Origin: Nothopassalora personata
Taxonomy: Eukaryota; Ascomycota; Dothideomycetes; Mycosphaerellales; Mycosphaerellaceae
Assembly: GCA_033816765.1 (NCBI GenBank)
Contig: CM066289.1
Span: forward strand, 1,984,001 to 2,048,000
Direction: 5' to 3'
Length of the DNA: 64,000 bases
In this document: piece by piece, positions 10,902 to 22,475 of the stretch
Position numbering within the stretch: the first letter of the stretch is position 1
How the letters are laid out: each line of letters opens with the position of its first letter
Position numbers and translations under genes: made by a program
The notes under the pieces: generated by a model
The model's database searches: none
Told to the model about the DNA's origin: nothing
Seen by the model: only the letters and a program-made list of their open reading frames with translations

Positions 10902-12854
10902 TCACTCGTCTTCGCTGCCACTTTCGTCTGCTCTATTGCCATGGATGTATTGGAATCCTCTTGATGTCGTCCCCATCGGTCTGCGCTTCGGCGCAAGTTC
11001 GTGGTACGTCTTCGGCTTGGGAAAGAGCTGGTCGAGAAAATCATCGCTGAAAGGCTTCCCAGTCTCCTTGAGGAATTGTGCAGCAGAAGGTCGCTCTCGA
11101 TGCCTTCGCCTCGCCTCGAGATAATTGGTAGTCAGGCCGTCGTCTTGGTGTTCCTTCTTGAACTTCTTCGGCTTCGGTGGAGAGCTGAGGGCAGTCGCAA
11201 GAGTAGGTTGATGGCGAGAGGAATTCTACTCACTCTCGGTCTCACCATCACTTTCCGAGCTGCTCTCCTCCTCTTCTGTGGCTTGCGTCCTTGCCTTGCG
11301 CTTGTTACGTTTGCTCTTCTTCTCAGATCTCGGCGGAGATGGCTCTGTGCTGACTTCTCCTTCCGGAATGGTGGGTGGTTCTGCAGTCACAGACTCGCTT
11401 GTCGAACTCTCCGTGTTAGCTGGAGTCGCCACTGCTTCTGAAGCGAGCTCCTTATTAAGCGCCTCGTCAAGCTCGGCTTCCAGTCGCGCCAATGTCTGCT
11501 CTGCTCGCTTGCCCTGTTCCGTCTCACGCCGAAGCTCTTCCAGCTGGTCATCGATGTACTGTAACCTTCCAGATCCAGATTGGGCGTACCTCTCTATGTG
11601 ACGATGGAGCGCTTGGTAATAAGCTACTCTTCGACCTGCAGGCGTATCGATTGACATCTCGAGCTCGTCCTGATGCTTTTCCCAGATTGCTCTGAGGACT
11701 TGTAATGCCTGCTCAGCCACTCGAAGCCTTGCTGATCCTCGGAGAGTGGAGATATACTGTTCAATAGCCGGGTTGTGTTCCGGTGGAATGCGGTAGATGT
11801 TGAACAGGTTCTTTAGAAGATTGTTCTGATGCTTCTTCGAGAACTTCCAGTTACCTCGATCCTGGTGATACTGTTGCAGATAGTCCACGTAAGGTAATGC
11901 TTGTGCTGACGCCTCTTTGTCGTCCACCGCATCGGCGGACTCTTTGGCTGCAGTCCTGGCTTTAGAAGCAGAGTCGTCCTTGGTGATTAGCGTAGACTTT
12001 GACTTCTTGACCTTTAGCTTCTTTTCTTTTTTGGGTTTCTCCCCTACCGTAGCAGTCTTCTCGGATGGATCCTCCCCGGAAGCCCACGCCTTGAAGAAGT
12101 TCTGGGCTGAGAAGCCGTCCTGTCCTTTCGTGTCCGGGGTGAACGAGACAGATTTGCGTCGCGATGGCGGGCGATCGACTTCCTGGACTGGGTTTGCAAT
12201 CTCAGCAGTATAATTTGGCGGAGGTAAAGGTACCGAGCTGAACGAGGTTAGCTGAAGATGTTCAACGCACTCAGATCATGTCCAGTATCGTAAGTCGACT
12301 AGGCGTGATCGGATCAGGGCGTTAGACCTCCCGCTTGATGCTTTGCAGTTCACATTCCCAAGGCGCGAACAAGATCCTGCGGCTTTTCCACACCTCACAT
12401 GGATTGAAGCAGCAATGAAATTGAACATCACTTACTCGTCGTCGTCGTCGTCAAATACCACCTTCTTGGGCGCAACACCCGCGGCTTGCAAGGTCCCAGA
12501 CGGTCCTAGTGATCCGATATGTCGCTGAGGTGCCTGAGCGCGACTCCTCTGGTAGTCGTCGAACGCTGATCTCTTGCCTCCCGATGGCTTCGAGTGGATG
12601 GCAGGCCCTTCTGATGGCTTTGTTCGCTTGACAGGTGTTGCAGGTTTTGGGTCTTCAAATGGTCGCTTTTGAGGCTTGTTCAACTTTTCGACTGATACGC
12701 TTTCTAATGGTGCAGTCTTCGGAGGTGGTCCCACAGATGGTTGTATGTTCTCAGAGTTTGAAGGTGTGTCTTTGGCATATTTCAATTTGAGACCAAGCCG
12801 CTTCCAAGCTGGCACACGTGCGGCGGCACCGGGAGTGCTCATCGCGGTTGTCAT
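10902..12854 (-). CDS. WKF-domain protein (C7orf50-like), probable nucleolar factor
   Basis: Proposed exons (minus) 12436-12854, 11230-12237 and 10902-11184 give 569 residues. Exon 1 begins with a PAWKRLGLKLK motif and ends in an Asp run. Exon 2 has RRKSVSFTPDTK, a basic Lys-rich stretch, then the WKF domain (YLQQYHQDRGNWKFSKKHQN) and a helical region rich in Glu/Arg. The domain name comes from its Trp-Lys-Phe triplet; the human relative is C7orf50. The 198-nt intron 1 has a strong GTAAGT donor. The last exon is less sure. It ends in a coherent acidic tail (SGSEDE), but the frame requires a GTAGAA donor instead of the better GTGAGT four bases upstream. Without it the protein stops at 11226 (476 residues). 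Confidence 0.7.
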
Positions 12855-13163
12855 GTGCTAGTGATTCTGCTGCCGCCTCGTCGCACTCACGTTGGCTGGT
12901 CGTGGCGAGTATCTGAGTGAATGTGTTGCTTTATTGGAGTTTTTGATCTGAGACCGCGCCAAGGACGTATCGGGAACCTGGAAGCTTGAGCAGCAGCTCC
13001 AGAAGTCGCGTCGGCGTCAGCGAAGTTGCCTGCCACGAAACACATCAACGCAAACAAGTCGCCATCAACGCCACCCTCACATCCCCGGCAACACCGAATC
13101 CACCATTTGTTCACCTTCGAACAGCTACAAACCGACCGATATTCCCCTCAAAACACCGCCGCG
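12855..13163. promoter_or_regulatory. Divergent promoter, WKF protein / proteasome alpha1
   Basis: A 309-bp spacer between oppositely oriented start codons. It must hold both promoters. No specific motif was identified with confidence. Confidence 0.45.
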
Positions 13164-14177
13164 ATGTCTGGCAAGTCACCGTCCAGCCACGCCATCACCA
13201 ACACTTCTCCTAGAGAATGGCGACTAACGTGAGGATTGTATTGCAGGCAGCGCGGGCTTCGATCGACACATCACCATCTTTTCGGACCAGGGCCGTCTAT
13301 ACCAAGTCGGTATGTGCTACACGCATGCTCGATAGGCGACAATCACTGATCGGACCCACCCCCAGAATATGCCTTCAAGGCCATCACCGCAGCAAACATC
13401 ACATCCGTTGGCGTACGAGGCAAAGACTGCGCAGTAGTCATCTCGCAGAAGAAGGTCCCAGTGAGTGGAGGATGTGCTCCAACATGGGCGAGAGGAGATG
13501 CTGACCAGTGGACTCTACGCGCAGGACAAGCTCATCGATCCAGCCTCCGTCTCCTACGTCTACAAACTTTCGCCCTCCGTCGGTTGCGTCACGACTGGAT
13601 CAATAGCAGATGCAAGAGCGTCGGTGACGCGTGCAAGAGCAGAGGCTGCTGAGTTCAGATACAAGTTTGGATACGAGATGCCTTGTGACGTACTGGCCAA
13701 GCGGTTGGCCAACATCTCGCAAGTCTACACCCAGCGTGTGAGTATCTGGACATGATTGGTGACCCACACAGGAGCTGATTTGATGGTCAGGCATACATGC
13801 GACCCCTGGGCGTTGCGACAACACTCATCTCGCTCGATTCGGAATACGGCCCACAGCTGTACAAGTGCGATCCTGCAGGATACTATGTCGGATACAAGGC
13901 CACCGCATCGGGTCCAAAGGCACAGGAAGCGCTAAACTTCCTCGAGAAGAAGCTGAAGAACAAGGACTGCGCAGAAGGCAGCTGGGATGAAGTTGTTGAG
14001 TTGGCCATCTCCACGCTAAGCACCGTGCTCAGCGTCGACTTCAAGAAGGGCGAATTGGAGATCGGTATCGTTGGCGGTCCTCGAACGGACGGCAAGGAGG
14101 GCACCGACCCTGCGTTCCGTTCACTTACCGAAGAAGAGGTCGACGAGCGGCTCCAGTCGATCGCAGAGAAGGACTAA
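13164..14177 (+). CDS. SCL1: 20S proteasome subunit alpha1 (Scl1/PSMA6)
   Basis: Five exons: 13164-13170, 13247-13309, 13366-13460, 13525-13737 and 13791-14177, giving 254 residues. The alpha signature [20 protein letters not shown] spans exons 2-3. [20 protein letters not shown] and [17 protein letters not shown] identify subunit alpha1, a structural, non-catalytic member of the outer ring. Length matches the family (about 250). Exon 1 is only 7 nt (ATG TCT G). Its intron starts with GCAAGT, a GC-AG intron, and ends TTGCAG with CTAAC upstream. Joining gives the expected start [10 protein letters not shown]. The other introns are GT-AG, 53-64 nt, and all phases close. Confidence 0.95.
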
Positions 14178-15387
14178 GCTTCAATGTCGACGAACTCCTT
14201 CAGCCCGTGCATCGACCGCTCACTGCCGTACGTCAACACAGGCCGCTCCACGAAAAAGCATGGCCTTGCTGTGCGTCGAAGTCATGTCTTCTGCGCATCG
14301 AAGGGAGCTGCGCAGCTTGCACCGCTGAACATGGGGAGCGATCGGCGAATCCGTGCGCCACACGTGCATAGCGGCCAATGACGTCCTCACTGCACGGGCG
14401 CTACGCCAGGCTAGGCTTACCTTGAGGAGCACCTCAGCTGCAGTTGCTCTGCGAACATGTCTGCTGCTGCGCTTGTTGTATACTAAGGTTCTGTCACGCA
14501 GAGCCGACGCCCACGACGCGTATTGGCGTCGTACTATACCGATCGTCGCACGTGGTCAGCGGAACCATTCCCACCTCACGACTGATGATCACTTGCACAG
14601 GGTTCGCGGTCAAACCAACGCGCTACTACAACTTTTAGCGATTGTCAGATGAATGATCGATCATACTGGCCCAATGGCCACGAGATGACAGTGCCAGAGC
14701 CGCACCTTATTTCAGCATTCTTCCCTAAACAGGAATCGGCTTTCCTGTACCCACGCACCATCCCACTCGCCGTGGCTGCCTAAGCTCCAAAACGTGCCTC
14801 GCACGCCATCCTATGATGGGCAAAGCAAAGGCAGACCGAACGTGACGTATGAAACGCCTCGTACTGGTTTGCATCTACGCTAATTGACCACCCTCCTCTC
14901 CGTGACTCTGACTGTCAGCACCTTCTCCAGCTCTCACGATCGTCAATACCATGCAGGGACCCTCTTCGAAAGATAGCTCCATGTGCCAGTAGCAGCATTG
15001 TCGTTGGCGGTTGCTGCCTCAGATTGACGCAAGGCCCCTAGCAGATCAGCAAGCCACGGGTCCTGCACATGTTCTCCTGTCAGGTACGGCACAGCGCTGA
15101 TGGGTACTCGGTACTTGAGCTCGTAGCCTTTTCTAAGAGGACCCGGGAACTGGCTCCTCATATAGGATCGAGCCAGCGGCGCTTTTGAGGTTGGGCCTGA
15201 GACATCCACCAACGACATCTACAACGACAACGGCCTTCCCCAACAACATCGGCATCAACACGACTTGAACGACACCCTCACTCTTTTTCTGTTTCAGCAT
15301 TATACCCAATCTCTCAGAAATTCCCCAGTCCTCACCACAACACTGTCTCTCCCCAACTACTACCGCCTTCAATACCCATACACGCCA
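14178..15387. other. Intergenic region without recognised genes
   Basis: About 1.2 kb. Short open frames on both strands lack family features and splice logic. The 3' part, rich in CAAC and CTC runs near 15220-15380, looks like the 5' untranslated region and promoter of the next gene. Confidence 0.45.
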
Positions 15388-16057
15388 ATGTACGTCATGG
15401 CAGACGGCCTCAACCAAGCTCGCGCCCTGCGAGTCCAGGAACTCATGAACGACTACCGCAACATCCAGAACTACATCGCACAGATCAGAGCCAACCCATC
15501 AGCGGAGGAGTACAACCAGGAAGGATACGCGGTATTACGGCGGTGTGTAGTTGAAGCACAAGCTTTGCTGGCGCAACCATTCCAGCAGGAGACTGTTGAG
15601 AAGGCGGAGGGGACGGAGGAGACGGTACAGGTGCATTTGAGGAGGTGAGTTCGTGATTGCGATAGAAGCGAGGCTAATTCGATCGTTAACGTTATCCCCA
15701 CCAGGATTCTTCTCGATGCGGCGGTGAGGAGATTCAAGGCACAGCAGATTTATCTGCGAGCGACGGCGGCGCTGAGGTGGATTAATGCGCGGAATCAAAT
15801 TTTGCAGGGACAGCGGCCACATGTTGGACACCAGGTTGCGTTGATGCAGGTGAGGGAGCAGTTGAGAGTGGTAAGTCAGTCTCGGGTTTGAAAGCTGTCG
15901 AGGGAGGAGACACTGATTCGATCACAAGGAGCTCCAAGCCATCACAGACGCGCGAGTCCTGACTGCTCTACGGCAGGCAGACACGGCAGCCGGATTGTGG
16001 GTAGCAGAGGATCCGTCCCTGGCGAGCTTGCAACAGATGATGAGCAGTGGACGCTGA
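15388..16057 (+). CDS. Small helical protein of unknown function
   Basis: Exons 15388-15644, 15705-15870 and 15929-16057 give 183 residues. Introns are 60 and 58 nt with GTGAGT and GTAAGT donors, and all phases close, which supports a real gene. A second ATG at 15397 (MADGLNQA) is equally possible and gives 180 residues. The sequence is almost wholly helical, rich in Gln, Ala, Arg and Leu, with heptad-like spacing (LRVQELMNDYRNIQNYIAQI; later ALMQVREQLRVELQAI). It suggests a coiled-coil bundle. No signal peptide or membrane segment. I do not recognise the family and assign no function. Confidence 0.65.
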
Positions 16058-16463
16058 ACGATGCTGCGCTGCTGTATCATCCTCTACGATCAACGAGAGG
16101 CCGGTCCTGCCAGCCAGCTAGACAAGGACACAAGAGCTACGCAGGCGCCGCTCGTCCAGCTTATACCGTTACCACTACGCCGACCCGAGTCCTGGAGACG
16201 AAGGCGAGATCGAGATTCTAGCTGCGAGACGGCCAAGAGCAGATCATGGGAGGGCTTTTTGGCGTGTGACATTGCAAAATATTATCACATCTTAATTATC
16301 GTCATCATCGTCATCATCATCATCAATGGGTTGCTACAGCGACTCCTTAATCTACGCTAAAGGGCGCTCTGCGGCATGCGAGCTCTATACCCATCCAATC
16401 AAAATTCTGTTGTCATACAACCATCCCACTCATGACAATCAATCCAAGACTTCAAACAGCACC
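16058..16463. other. Convergent intergenic spacer with CAT microsatellite
   Basis: 3' flanks of two converging genes. Holds an interrupted CAT/CGT trinucleotide run around 16300-16326. No gene. Confidence 0.5.
16300..16326. repeat. CAT trinucleotide microsatellite
   Basis: Interrupted run of CAT units with two CGT variants in the non-coding spacer downstream of the three-exon gene. Confidence 0.8.
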
Positions 16464-17064
16464 TCACCCTTCCCTCCTGCTCCCAACACTCCTCTTCGGA
16501 ATGTCAGCCTTATGCACATCCCGCATGTGCTCAATCATCTTATCCTTCCTGCCAAACCCATACTGACCCACGCGATGACAGCCCGGCCATCGGCAGTCCA
16601 CTAGCGATGAAGAGTCGCGACAGTGGATGGCGGAGTAGTGGCGTTCCAAGTCGGCTTTGCGAGCGCAGCTGTAGCTGCAGATGAGGCAGTGGTATTCTGG
16701 TCTGCGAGAGGTTAGTACGAGGGAAAATGGCGCTGTAGGGGACGACGGACGTTACGGGTTGCGGTCTTGGTTGTGCGGGTTGAGAGTAGTGTCCGCCAGG
16801 GGAGGTTGGGGACGTGTAGGAGGATGGTTTGGGTGATGAGGAGTAGGGGTTTGTTGTGTAGGGTGAAGCGGGAGGTGTTGGGTAGCTGGTTGGCGGTCTG
16901 ATTGTTCTGGGTGCTGAGGATGAGGTGTAGTCTGCTTGGCTTCTTGGTGATGATGATGATGATGATGATGTTGACGTCCGTTCTGTTGTGTAGTATGAAT
17001 GTTGATCGGGGTCGTAGCCATACTGCTGACTTCCGTACGATGATCCGTACTGTTGGTAAGACAT
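16464..17064 (-). CDS. C2H2 zinc finger protein with low-complexity N-terminus
   Basis: Two exons. Exon 1 (about 16751-17064) encodes a Tyr/Gln/Ser/Pro-rich low-complexity region starting MSYQQYGSSYGSQQYG. Exon 2 (about 16464-16701) carries two C2H2 fingers: C-x2-C-x12-H-x4-H (CLIC...HYSAIH) and C-x4-C-x16-H-x4-H (CRWPGC...HMRDVH). This layout suits a fungal DNA-binding protein. The intron ends with TACTAAC followed by CGCAG, a perfect branch/acceptor. The best donor (GTAACG at 16755) does not keep frame; a weak AC|GTCCGT donor five bases on does. Exact joining is therefore open, or the assembly has an indel. A GAT/ATC triplet run in exon 1 encodes the Ser run. Confidence 0.65.
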
Positions 17065-18910
17065 GTTGGTGGTTTACAGATTCCAGATGAAGCAATCGGT
17101 GATATCTTGGACACGGTGACTGGCAATTTTGGTACCAGAGACACCGTGTATTTCGTCTGGATACGATGAAGAGAGAGAGTGTTCGACCAACGTTGACAAG
17201 TTGGTAAACTTCACGATCTTTCTATGGTTATGCCAGCGAACACACAGTGACACAATTCTACTTAAGCATCACGAAAGAAGGCGTCGCCATTTCCCCCTTG
17301 CTGCGACCCGGACAAGATTGTGGGACATAGAGGTGCCATACCATAGCGATTGCCTTGCGACGTAGTCAGATAGCCGCCTCCATGGCGAGCACTTGTCAAG
17401 GAATCTCGAGCGAGTTTAGTGCCGGCATCGGGCTCCGTGAGGCCGGCAGTGCCTTCCATTGGTTGTGAGAGGCGCGAAAACATGAGGCGAGCAGGGTGCG
17501 GCCTGTCATCCTGCTAAACAGTGGGCAGTGGGCGGAGGCTCATTCATGTCGTGAAGCAGCTGCCGCGGGTGTTTGGTCATCCTGTGACTTCACGTTGCCG
17601 GTGAAGGCAGAACATCGTATCATTGAGCAATGATGGTCCAGAAGCTTGGGTCGAGCGGTTCGAAACCGCACCCGATGGTGTGGTGCTTCTCAGGCACCGG
17701 GCTGTGTATGTTGCACGTTCTAGTATAGAAGGTCGCTTTGCGCCTGGAAGTCAAAGACCACATGATCCCAGGAGAGGCCGCGGTAGAGCTTCGTGACTCG
17801 TAGATGCACTTCGACTGCCGAGAAGAATCATAATTAGGCAATATCTGCTTGCGAACCGCGATTGTCATCATCTCAGGGAGGCGCAGCTCGGGCCTGAGGC
17901 AGGTCTGCAGCGATGCAAAGTCATATCACTCGTTTGATTCTGAGTGTGCGCCGTCGTTGCGACATCTATCTCGAGATGGGCCGGTCAATGTCGTGATGGC
18001 ATGCGAGTCGTCTACACTGTTGCCCTGTTGCCTTCATGAAGTGCGGTGTGAGTAGCAAAGCGAGGCTTGCGAGCTTCGCTGTAGGGCTGGAGGGGGCGGC
18101 CTTCTTGGCACAAAGGACGCAGCATCAGAACATGGATCAGAGCCTGTTCAGAGCCCACATTTCCTCTATAGGCGTGCCAGCGATGCAAAAGATATCTCGT
18201 GGCAGGCAGGCATCGACAATTCGCTAAGCATTATTTTTTCGCGGCAGTGCGAAGGCGCAGCAGCAGTGCTAGATCAGTCTGCCTTGTCTTTGCTTGCTCT
18301 TCGACCGGTCACTGTGCCTGCTTCGGCGCTGTTCATTCGCATGCTTTCCGGTAATTGTCCACAGCATCGTGATCGTTCTGTGCCATCGAAACGTCAGCCT
18401 GTCCGTGATGTTGTTCGATCCATCATTGTCACCTGACCGCCAAAGAGATGAGCTCGACAACGCTGCTCTGCTATTGGCCAGGTCGTTGACGTATCACAGT
18501 TCGCAAAGTAGAGCCAGGTCTGCATGCCACAAAGTCAATGGGAAGTGGTGCAGCGCATTGCTAACTGTATAGACGTTAGAAGAACACCAAATCACGGTGA
18601 CTCCATCCGAATTAGCGTGCTTCGAATTCAGGGCAAGACGGCACGTGGCTATCGCCAAGCGGAAGGCAACAAGGCACACAGCAAGCCGGAAGGTGAGTGG
18701 CGAGGGTACGAAAGAGGAAAAAAAGGTGAGACGGTGTGCGAGATCAGCGGTTGTGGTCCATGTGAGGACATTCTTCGAAGGTCAATGCCGTTCCCCAAAC
18801 TGCCCTCTTTCAAAAGGCTCCAAGAGCTGAGCGATGACGAAACTACTGTTACTGTGTCCCAAACCGTACTCGCTCCAAAGGAGAAGCACGCCGTGAAGCT
18901 CTGCATCGCC
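17065..18910. other. Long intergenic region without recognised genes
   Basis: About 1.85 kb between the C2H2 gene and NOT5. Open frames are short, overlapping and featureless. The first few hundred bases are probably the C2H2 promoter. Nothing else identified. Confidence 0.45.
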
Positions 18911-20996
18911 TCACAGATCATCCTCGAGGAACTTGTACGCAAACTTGAAGTCTGCCTTTCTCCTGTTCATCCTGCGCCACCTTGTTAGAAAACAGTCTCG
19001 TGACGAGAGGGGTACTAGTGGACTCACCACGTGCTCTCGTAATCGAAGAAGCGATACGTGCCCTGCTCAAACTCCTCCGTGATATTCTTTGGTTCCTCGT
19101 GTCGCTGGAACCAAGTCTGATATTGCTTGTGAAATCGCCAACTTTGGCTCTTGAGAGCCTTGGCCGCCAGGTATTGTTGGTAAGTGCCCTGCCGGTAGTA
19201 GAACGAGTAGAACAGGCTGTCGGTATCTATCCGGCCGTACAGTCTCGAATCGTCGAATATCCCCAGCGGCTCTTGTGGGTAGTGGGAGGGAGTGTAGTTG
19301 TATGGATTTTGAGGCTTGTAGTGGTTCGGCTTCTCAGAATCCTGCGCCGTGGGACAAGTCAGGCGTGAGGCATTCAGCAGTGCCACGTCGAATGGCTGGC
19401 TTGACTTCGCTCGTTGCTTAGTCTCTTCGAAGGAGTCCAGAAGATCCATGAGAGACGAGGGCAGGTGATACACGCTCTCCTCTTCATCGTCTTCCTGTGC
19501 ACTCTCGCCGTGTGACAGCGCAATACCAGCAATGCCCGAGTCCGGACTAGGCGGTTGCAACACTTTTTGCACATTATTCGACTTCTGCAGTGAGGATTGC
19601 GCCGACGCAACGGCCGGCGATTGTTCTTGAGGGGACTTCTTGGCTGCCGGCGCAGGTGCCGGTGAAGGTGCCTTGGGCTCTTCCCTGATGGCAGGCGTTG
19701 GCTGCTTGGGAGGTTGCTCCGCGACTTTCTCGGCGGGTGAGGGTGAATCTTGCACTGTCGAGCTTGCCGCAGGTTGTGCTGCAGCGGGTACTGGCGACGG
19801 AGTTTGGTTTGGTTTTCTCGCGCCAGGAGGCGGGGGCAAGGGTGCCATCCCCACGCCATTCTTATCGCTCGCCGCGGCCGCTGCTGCAGCAGAAGCGTAC
19901 TTCAGAGGCTGACCTGTGGGTATCGTCGGTAGGGGCGCCGGCTTCATGGTTTCGGTTGCCTTCCCATTGACACTATTTGAGCTTGTATGTAGTGACGAAA
20001 GCGCAGGTAAAGGCGATTTGAGCTGCACACTAGGCCGTCTCGGTGGAGCCTCTGTCGCTGTCTGTGACTTCTTCGTCGTGGGTATGCTCGGTCGGACAGG
20101 ATCTGCGTCGGGCGGTTCGTCCTGTGTGCTTTGCGCATCTTGACTCGATACCCGGTCGTTGTCGCCAGCGATCCCGAAGAGACCTTCTTCTTCCTCCAAA
20201 TTGAAGTCATCATATATGCTGTCATCTTCCATGAAGTCCACTTCTTGGTTCTGCTCAACATAGTACCTGATGCCATCTTCGATCTCTTTCACCTGTTCCG
20301 TGTCCACACTCCCGTTCTCCAGTGTTCGCAGTAACAGTTCCAGTTTCCCTACATGCCACTTATGTCGCTCGACGGTCCGCTCGAGTTCGCTCACTCGATC
20401 CGCTTTCCCGGAGTCCTTCTTGCCTTTCTTGAGCGTCGCTTGTAACGCTTCTGCCTCGGCCTCAAGGCTCTCTATCTGTCGTTCAAGCTCGTCGACCATG
20501 TTCCCCAGGAAATCGCACATTTCCATCTTCTCCTTCTCTTTGGGATCGAGTTTCGCCGCGGCACTGAGACCCTCCTTGGAGAAGGCCTTGGTCTTCATCT
20601 CCTTCTCGACGGCCTTGAACTTCTCCATTTGCTACGATGGCGGGTCAGTACTGCTCATCGCAGGTCACGCACGACAGGGCCACGATACCGTCTCAATGAG
20701 CTTCCTCTTCTCCATCAGAGGCTTCTTGTCCTTGATGTCATTCTGACTCGCCCAGCCTTTTATCTTGTCGCGAGACCGCTGTAGCTTCTTGATCTCCTTC
20801 TTGAGCGTGTCTTCGAGCTTGTCTTTCTGCGACGCATTGCTACTAGCTTCAAGCTTGTCGTAGATCTTGTTGAACTCGATCACGCCCTCGTCGACCTTCT
20901 TGAACTCCTGCTGGGTGTTAGTGTATCCTCGCATCACGTTCCAGGAGCAGAACATCGGACCTTGTCGATTTCCTGCTGCAGTTTCCGTGCCGCCAT
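18911..20996 (-). CDS. NOT5: CCR4-NOT complex subunit Not3/Not5
   Basis: Four exons (minus): 20961-20996, 20689-20907, 19028-20631 and 18911-18980, giving 642 residues. The N-terminus [12 protein letters not shown] joins [19 protein letters not shown] and [19 protein letters not shown], the conserved Not3/5 coiled-coil domain (about 1-230). A long Pro/Ala/Ser-rich linker follows (about 260-460). The C-terminal NOT box (about 530-642) contains [19 protein letters not shown] and [19 protein letters not shown]. The final 70-nt exon supplies [17 protein letters not shown], the family's usual end. The protein acts in mRNA deadenylation, decay and translational monitoring. Intron 1 has an unusual GTCCGA donor. 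All phases close. Confidence 0.93.
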
Positions 20997-21645
20997 GGTG
21001 TCTGTGGGCCTACCAGGCGCGGTATGTGTGGCACCGGGGATGTGCTATCGCGTGGTCGTGATGCCAGCCTCGATGTGGCGCGGAGCCAATTCGCCGCGCG
21101 GTGTCTCGTGTGGTGGCAATGCGTGCGATGTAGTGAGCGGGATGCCTATAGCAATCCGGTGGTGGGTTGGGGGTATAGGGAGATGCTCCTGATCGAGATG
21201 CTGCCGCGACGTGATGCAGCGAGAGTTTCCAGATCGGCGCCGCCCAGCCGCAGGGTCTCATCAGACGGCACGCAGTGGTCGCAGTGGTGCACTTTCACGA
21301 CCGATCTTGCCAGCAACAACTTCCCACACAAGACGATAACACGCTTTTTTTTTTGCGTGTGTATATCGTTGTACTGTCACTCGTTTCATCATTGATCAAG
21401 CCCTGCAAGGAAAGTGTTTGGCTGGCGCGCAAGGGATTGTTCCGCCTGCAACGCAAACGCCAGCCTCACTTTGCGAGCTTCCGCGCGCAGAGCCAAACGC
21501 ACGCTGCGGCACGGCTTAATCACACAGCTGCAACTGCTGTGTTCCCTCCCACTGCCACCATCTACGAGGCCCTGTCCTTCACTCCCTAGAGGCTAGAGGG
21601 ACTTTGCCTGGAGGAACAACTCCCTGACTCGTATCCATCACCGAC
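20997..21645. promoter_or_regulatory. Divergent promoter region, NOT5 / DTD1
   Basis: A 649-bp spacer between oppositely oriented genes. Includes a T9 run near 21347. Small overlapping frames here lack family features. Confidence 0.4.
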
Positions 21646-22475
21646 ATGAAGGGTAAGCTGCAATCTCGCCATCTCCTTCATCTACTACCATCTCTGACAT
21701 GCACTTTCCAAGCTGTCATACAACGCGTCAAGTCTGCTTCGGTGGCTGTAGATGGCCAGCTTGTTTCTACCATTGGGAAAGGTCTACTAGTGTTCGCCGC
21801 CATTGGCAAAGATGACACGGCTAAAGAGGCCGAGTCTATGGCTTCCAAAGTCCTTAAGGTGAAGTTTTGGGATGGCGACGATGGCAAGAAATGGAAACAG
21901 AACGTTCAAGACATTGATGGTGAAGTCCTATGTGGTAAGCCGACACGAGCGTATTCGCCATCGAGGTCAACCAGCTTATATCCCCCATTCAACTTCTAGT
22001 TTCCCAATTCACACTCCTCGCATCCACCAAGAAAGGGAACAAGCCAGACTTCCACAACGCAGCACCGCCTGCACTGGGCAAGGAACTCTACGACACCTTC
22101 TTCAACCAGGTGCGAAAGCTCTACCGCGAGGAAAAAGTCAAGGATGGAGTCTTCCAAGCCATGATGGACGTGGGACTCGTCAACGACGGACCGGTAGGTG
22201 ATTCAGATTCCCAAGAAGACGGTCTTCCAGTCTCTCCACTCCCTCCGATTGCTCTGGATTACCGCTCGGAGGACGAAGTGGTACATAGCTCAACCCGGCG
22301 TGTTGCACTCGCGGCATCAGAAATCGCTGACATGATCCAAAAGGTAACTATCGAAATCGAAACAAATCCCCCCGAGATGAAAAACCCGACCAGCATGGAG
22401 CCGTTGAAAGAAGGCGACACCATCAAGACCAGTGTGCAAAAGACCTTCGAACTGCCAGCCTCTTTGCTCGAATGA
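21646..22475 (+). CDS. DTD1: D-aminoacyl-tRNA deacylase (DTD)
   Basis: Exons 21646-21652, 21713-21934 and 22000-22475 give 234 residues. Exon 1 encodes only MK plus one base; joining gives MKAVIQRVKSASVAVDGQ. The enzyme frees tRNAs from D-amino acids and glycine mischarging. Both signature motifs are present: SQFTLLAS and NDGPV. After NDGPV the frame continues for 50 residues (GDSDSQEDG...) before VTIEIETNPP, which in relatives follows NDGPV directly. These 150 nt (22194-22343) start GTAGGT, contain CTGAC and end AAAAG, so they could be an in-frame intron. Splicing it gives 184 residues, nearer the usual length. Confidence 0.9.

Noticed and set aside
16949..16972. GATGAT trinucleotide run as a regulatory or structural repeat
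   Set aside because: It lies inside exon 1 of the C2H2 gene and simply encodes a Ser run.
17650..17675. tRNA-like T-arm (GCGGTTCGAAACCGC)
   Set aside because: Matches the T-loop consensus and a 4-bp stem, but no partner acceptor stem, anticodon arm or D-arm could be found at the required distances.
18524..18988. 154-codon plus-strand frame
   Set aside because: Runs antisense across the last NOT5 exon and its 3' flank; no family features.
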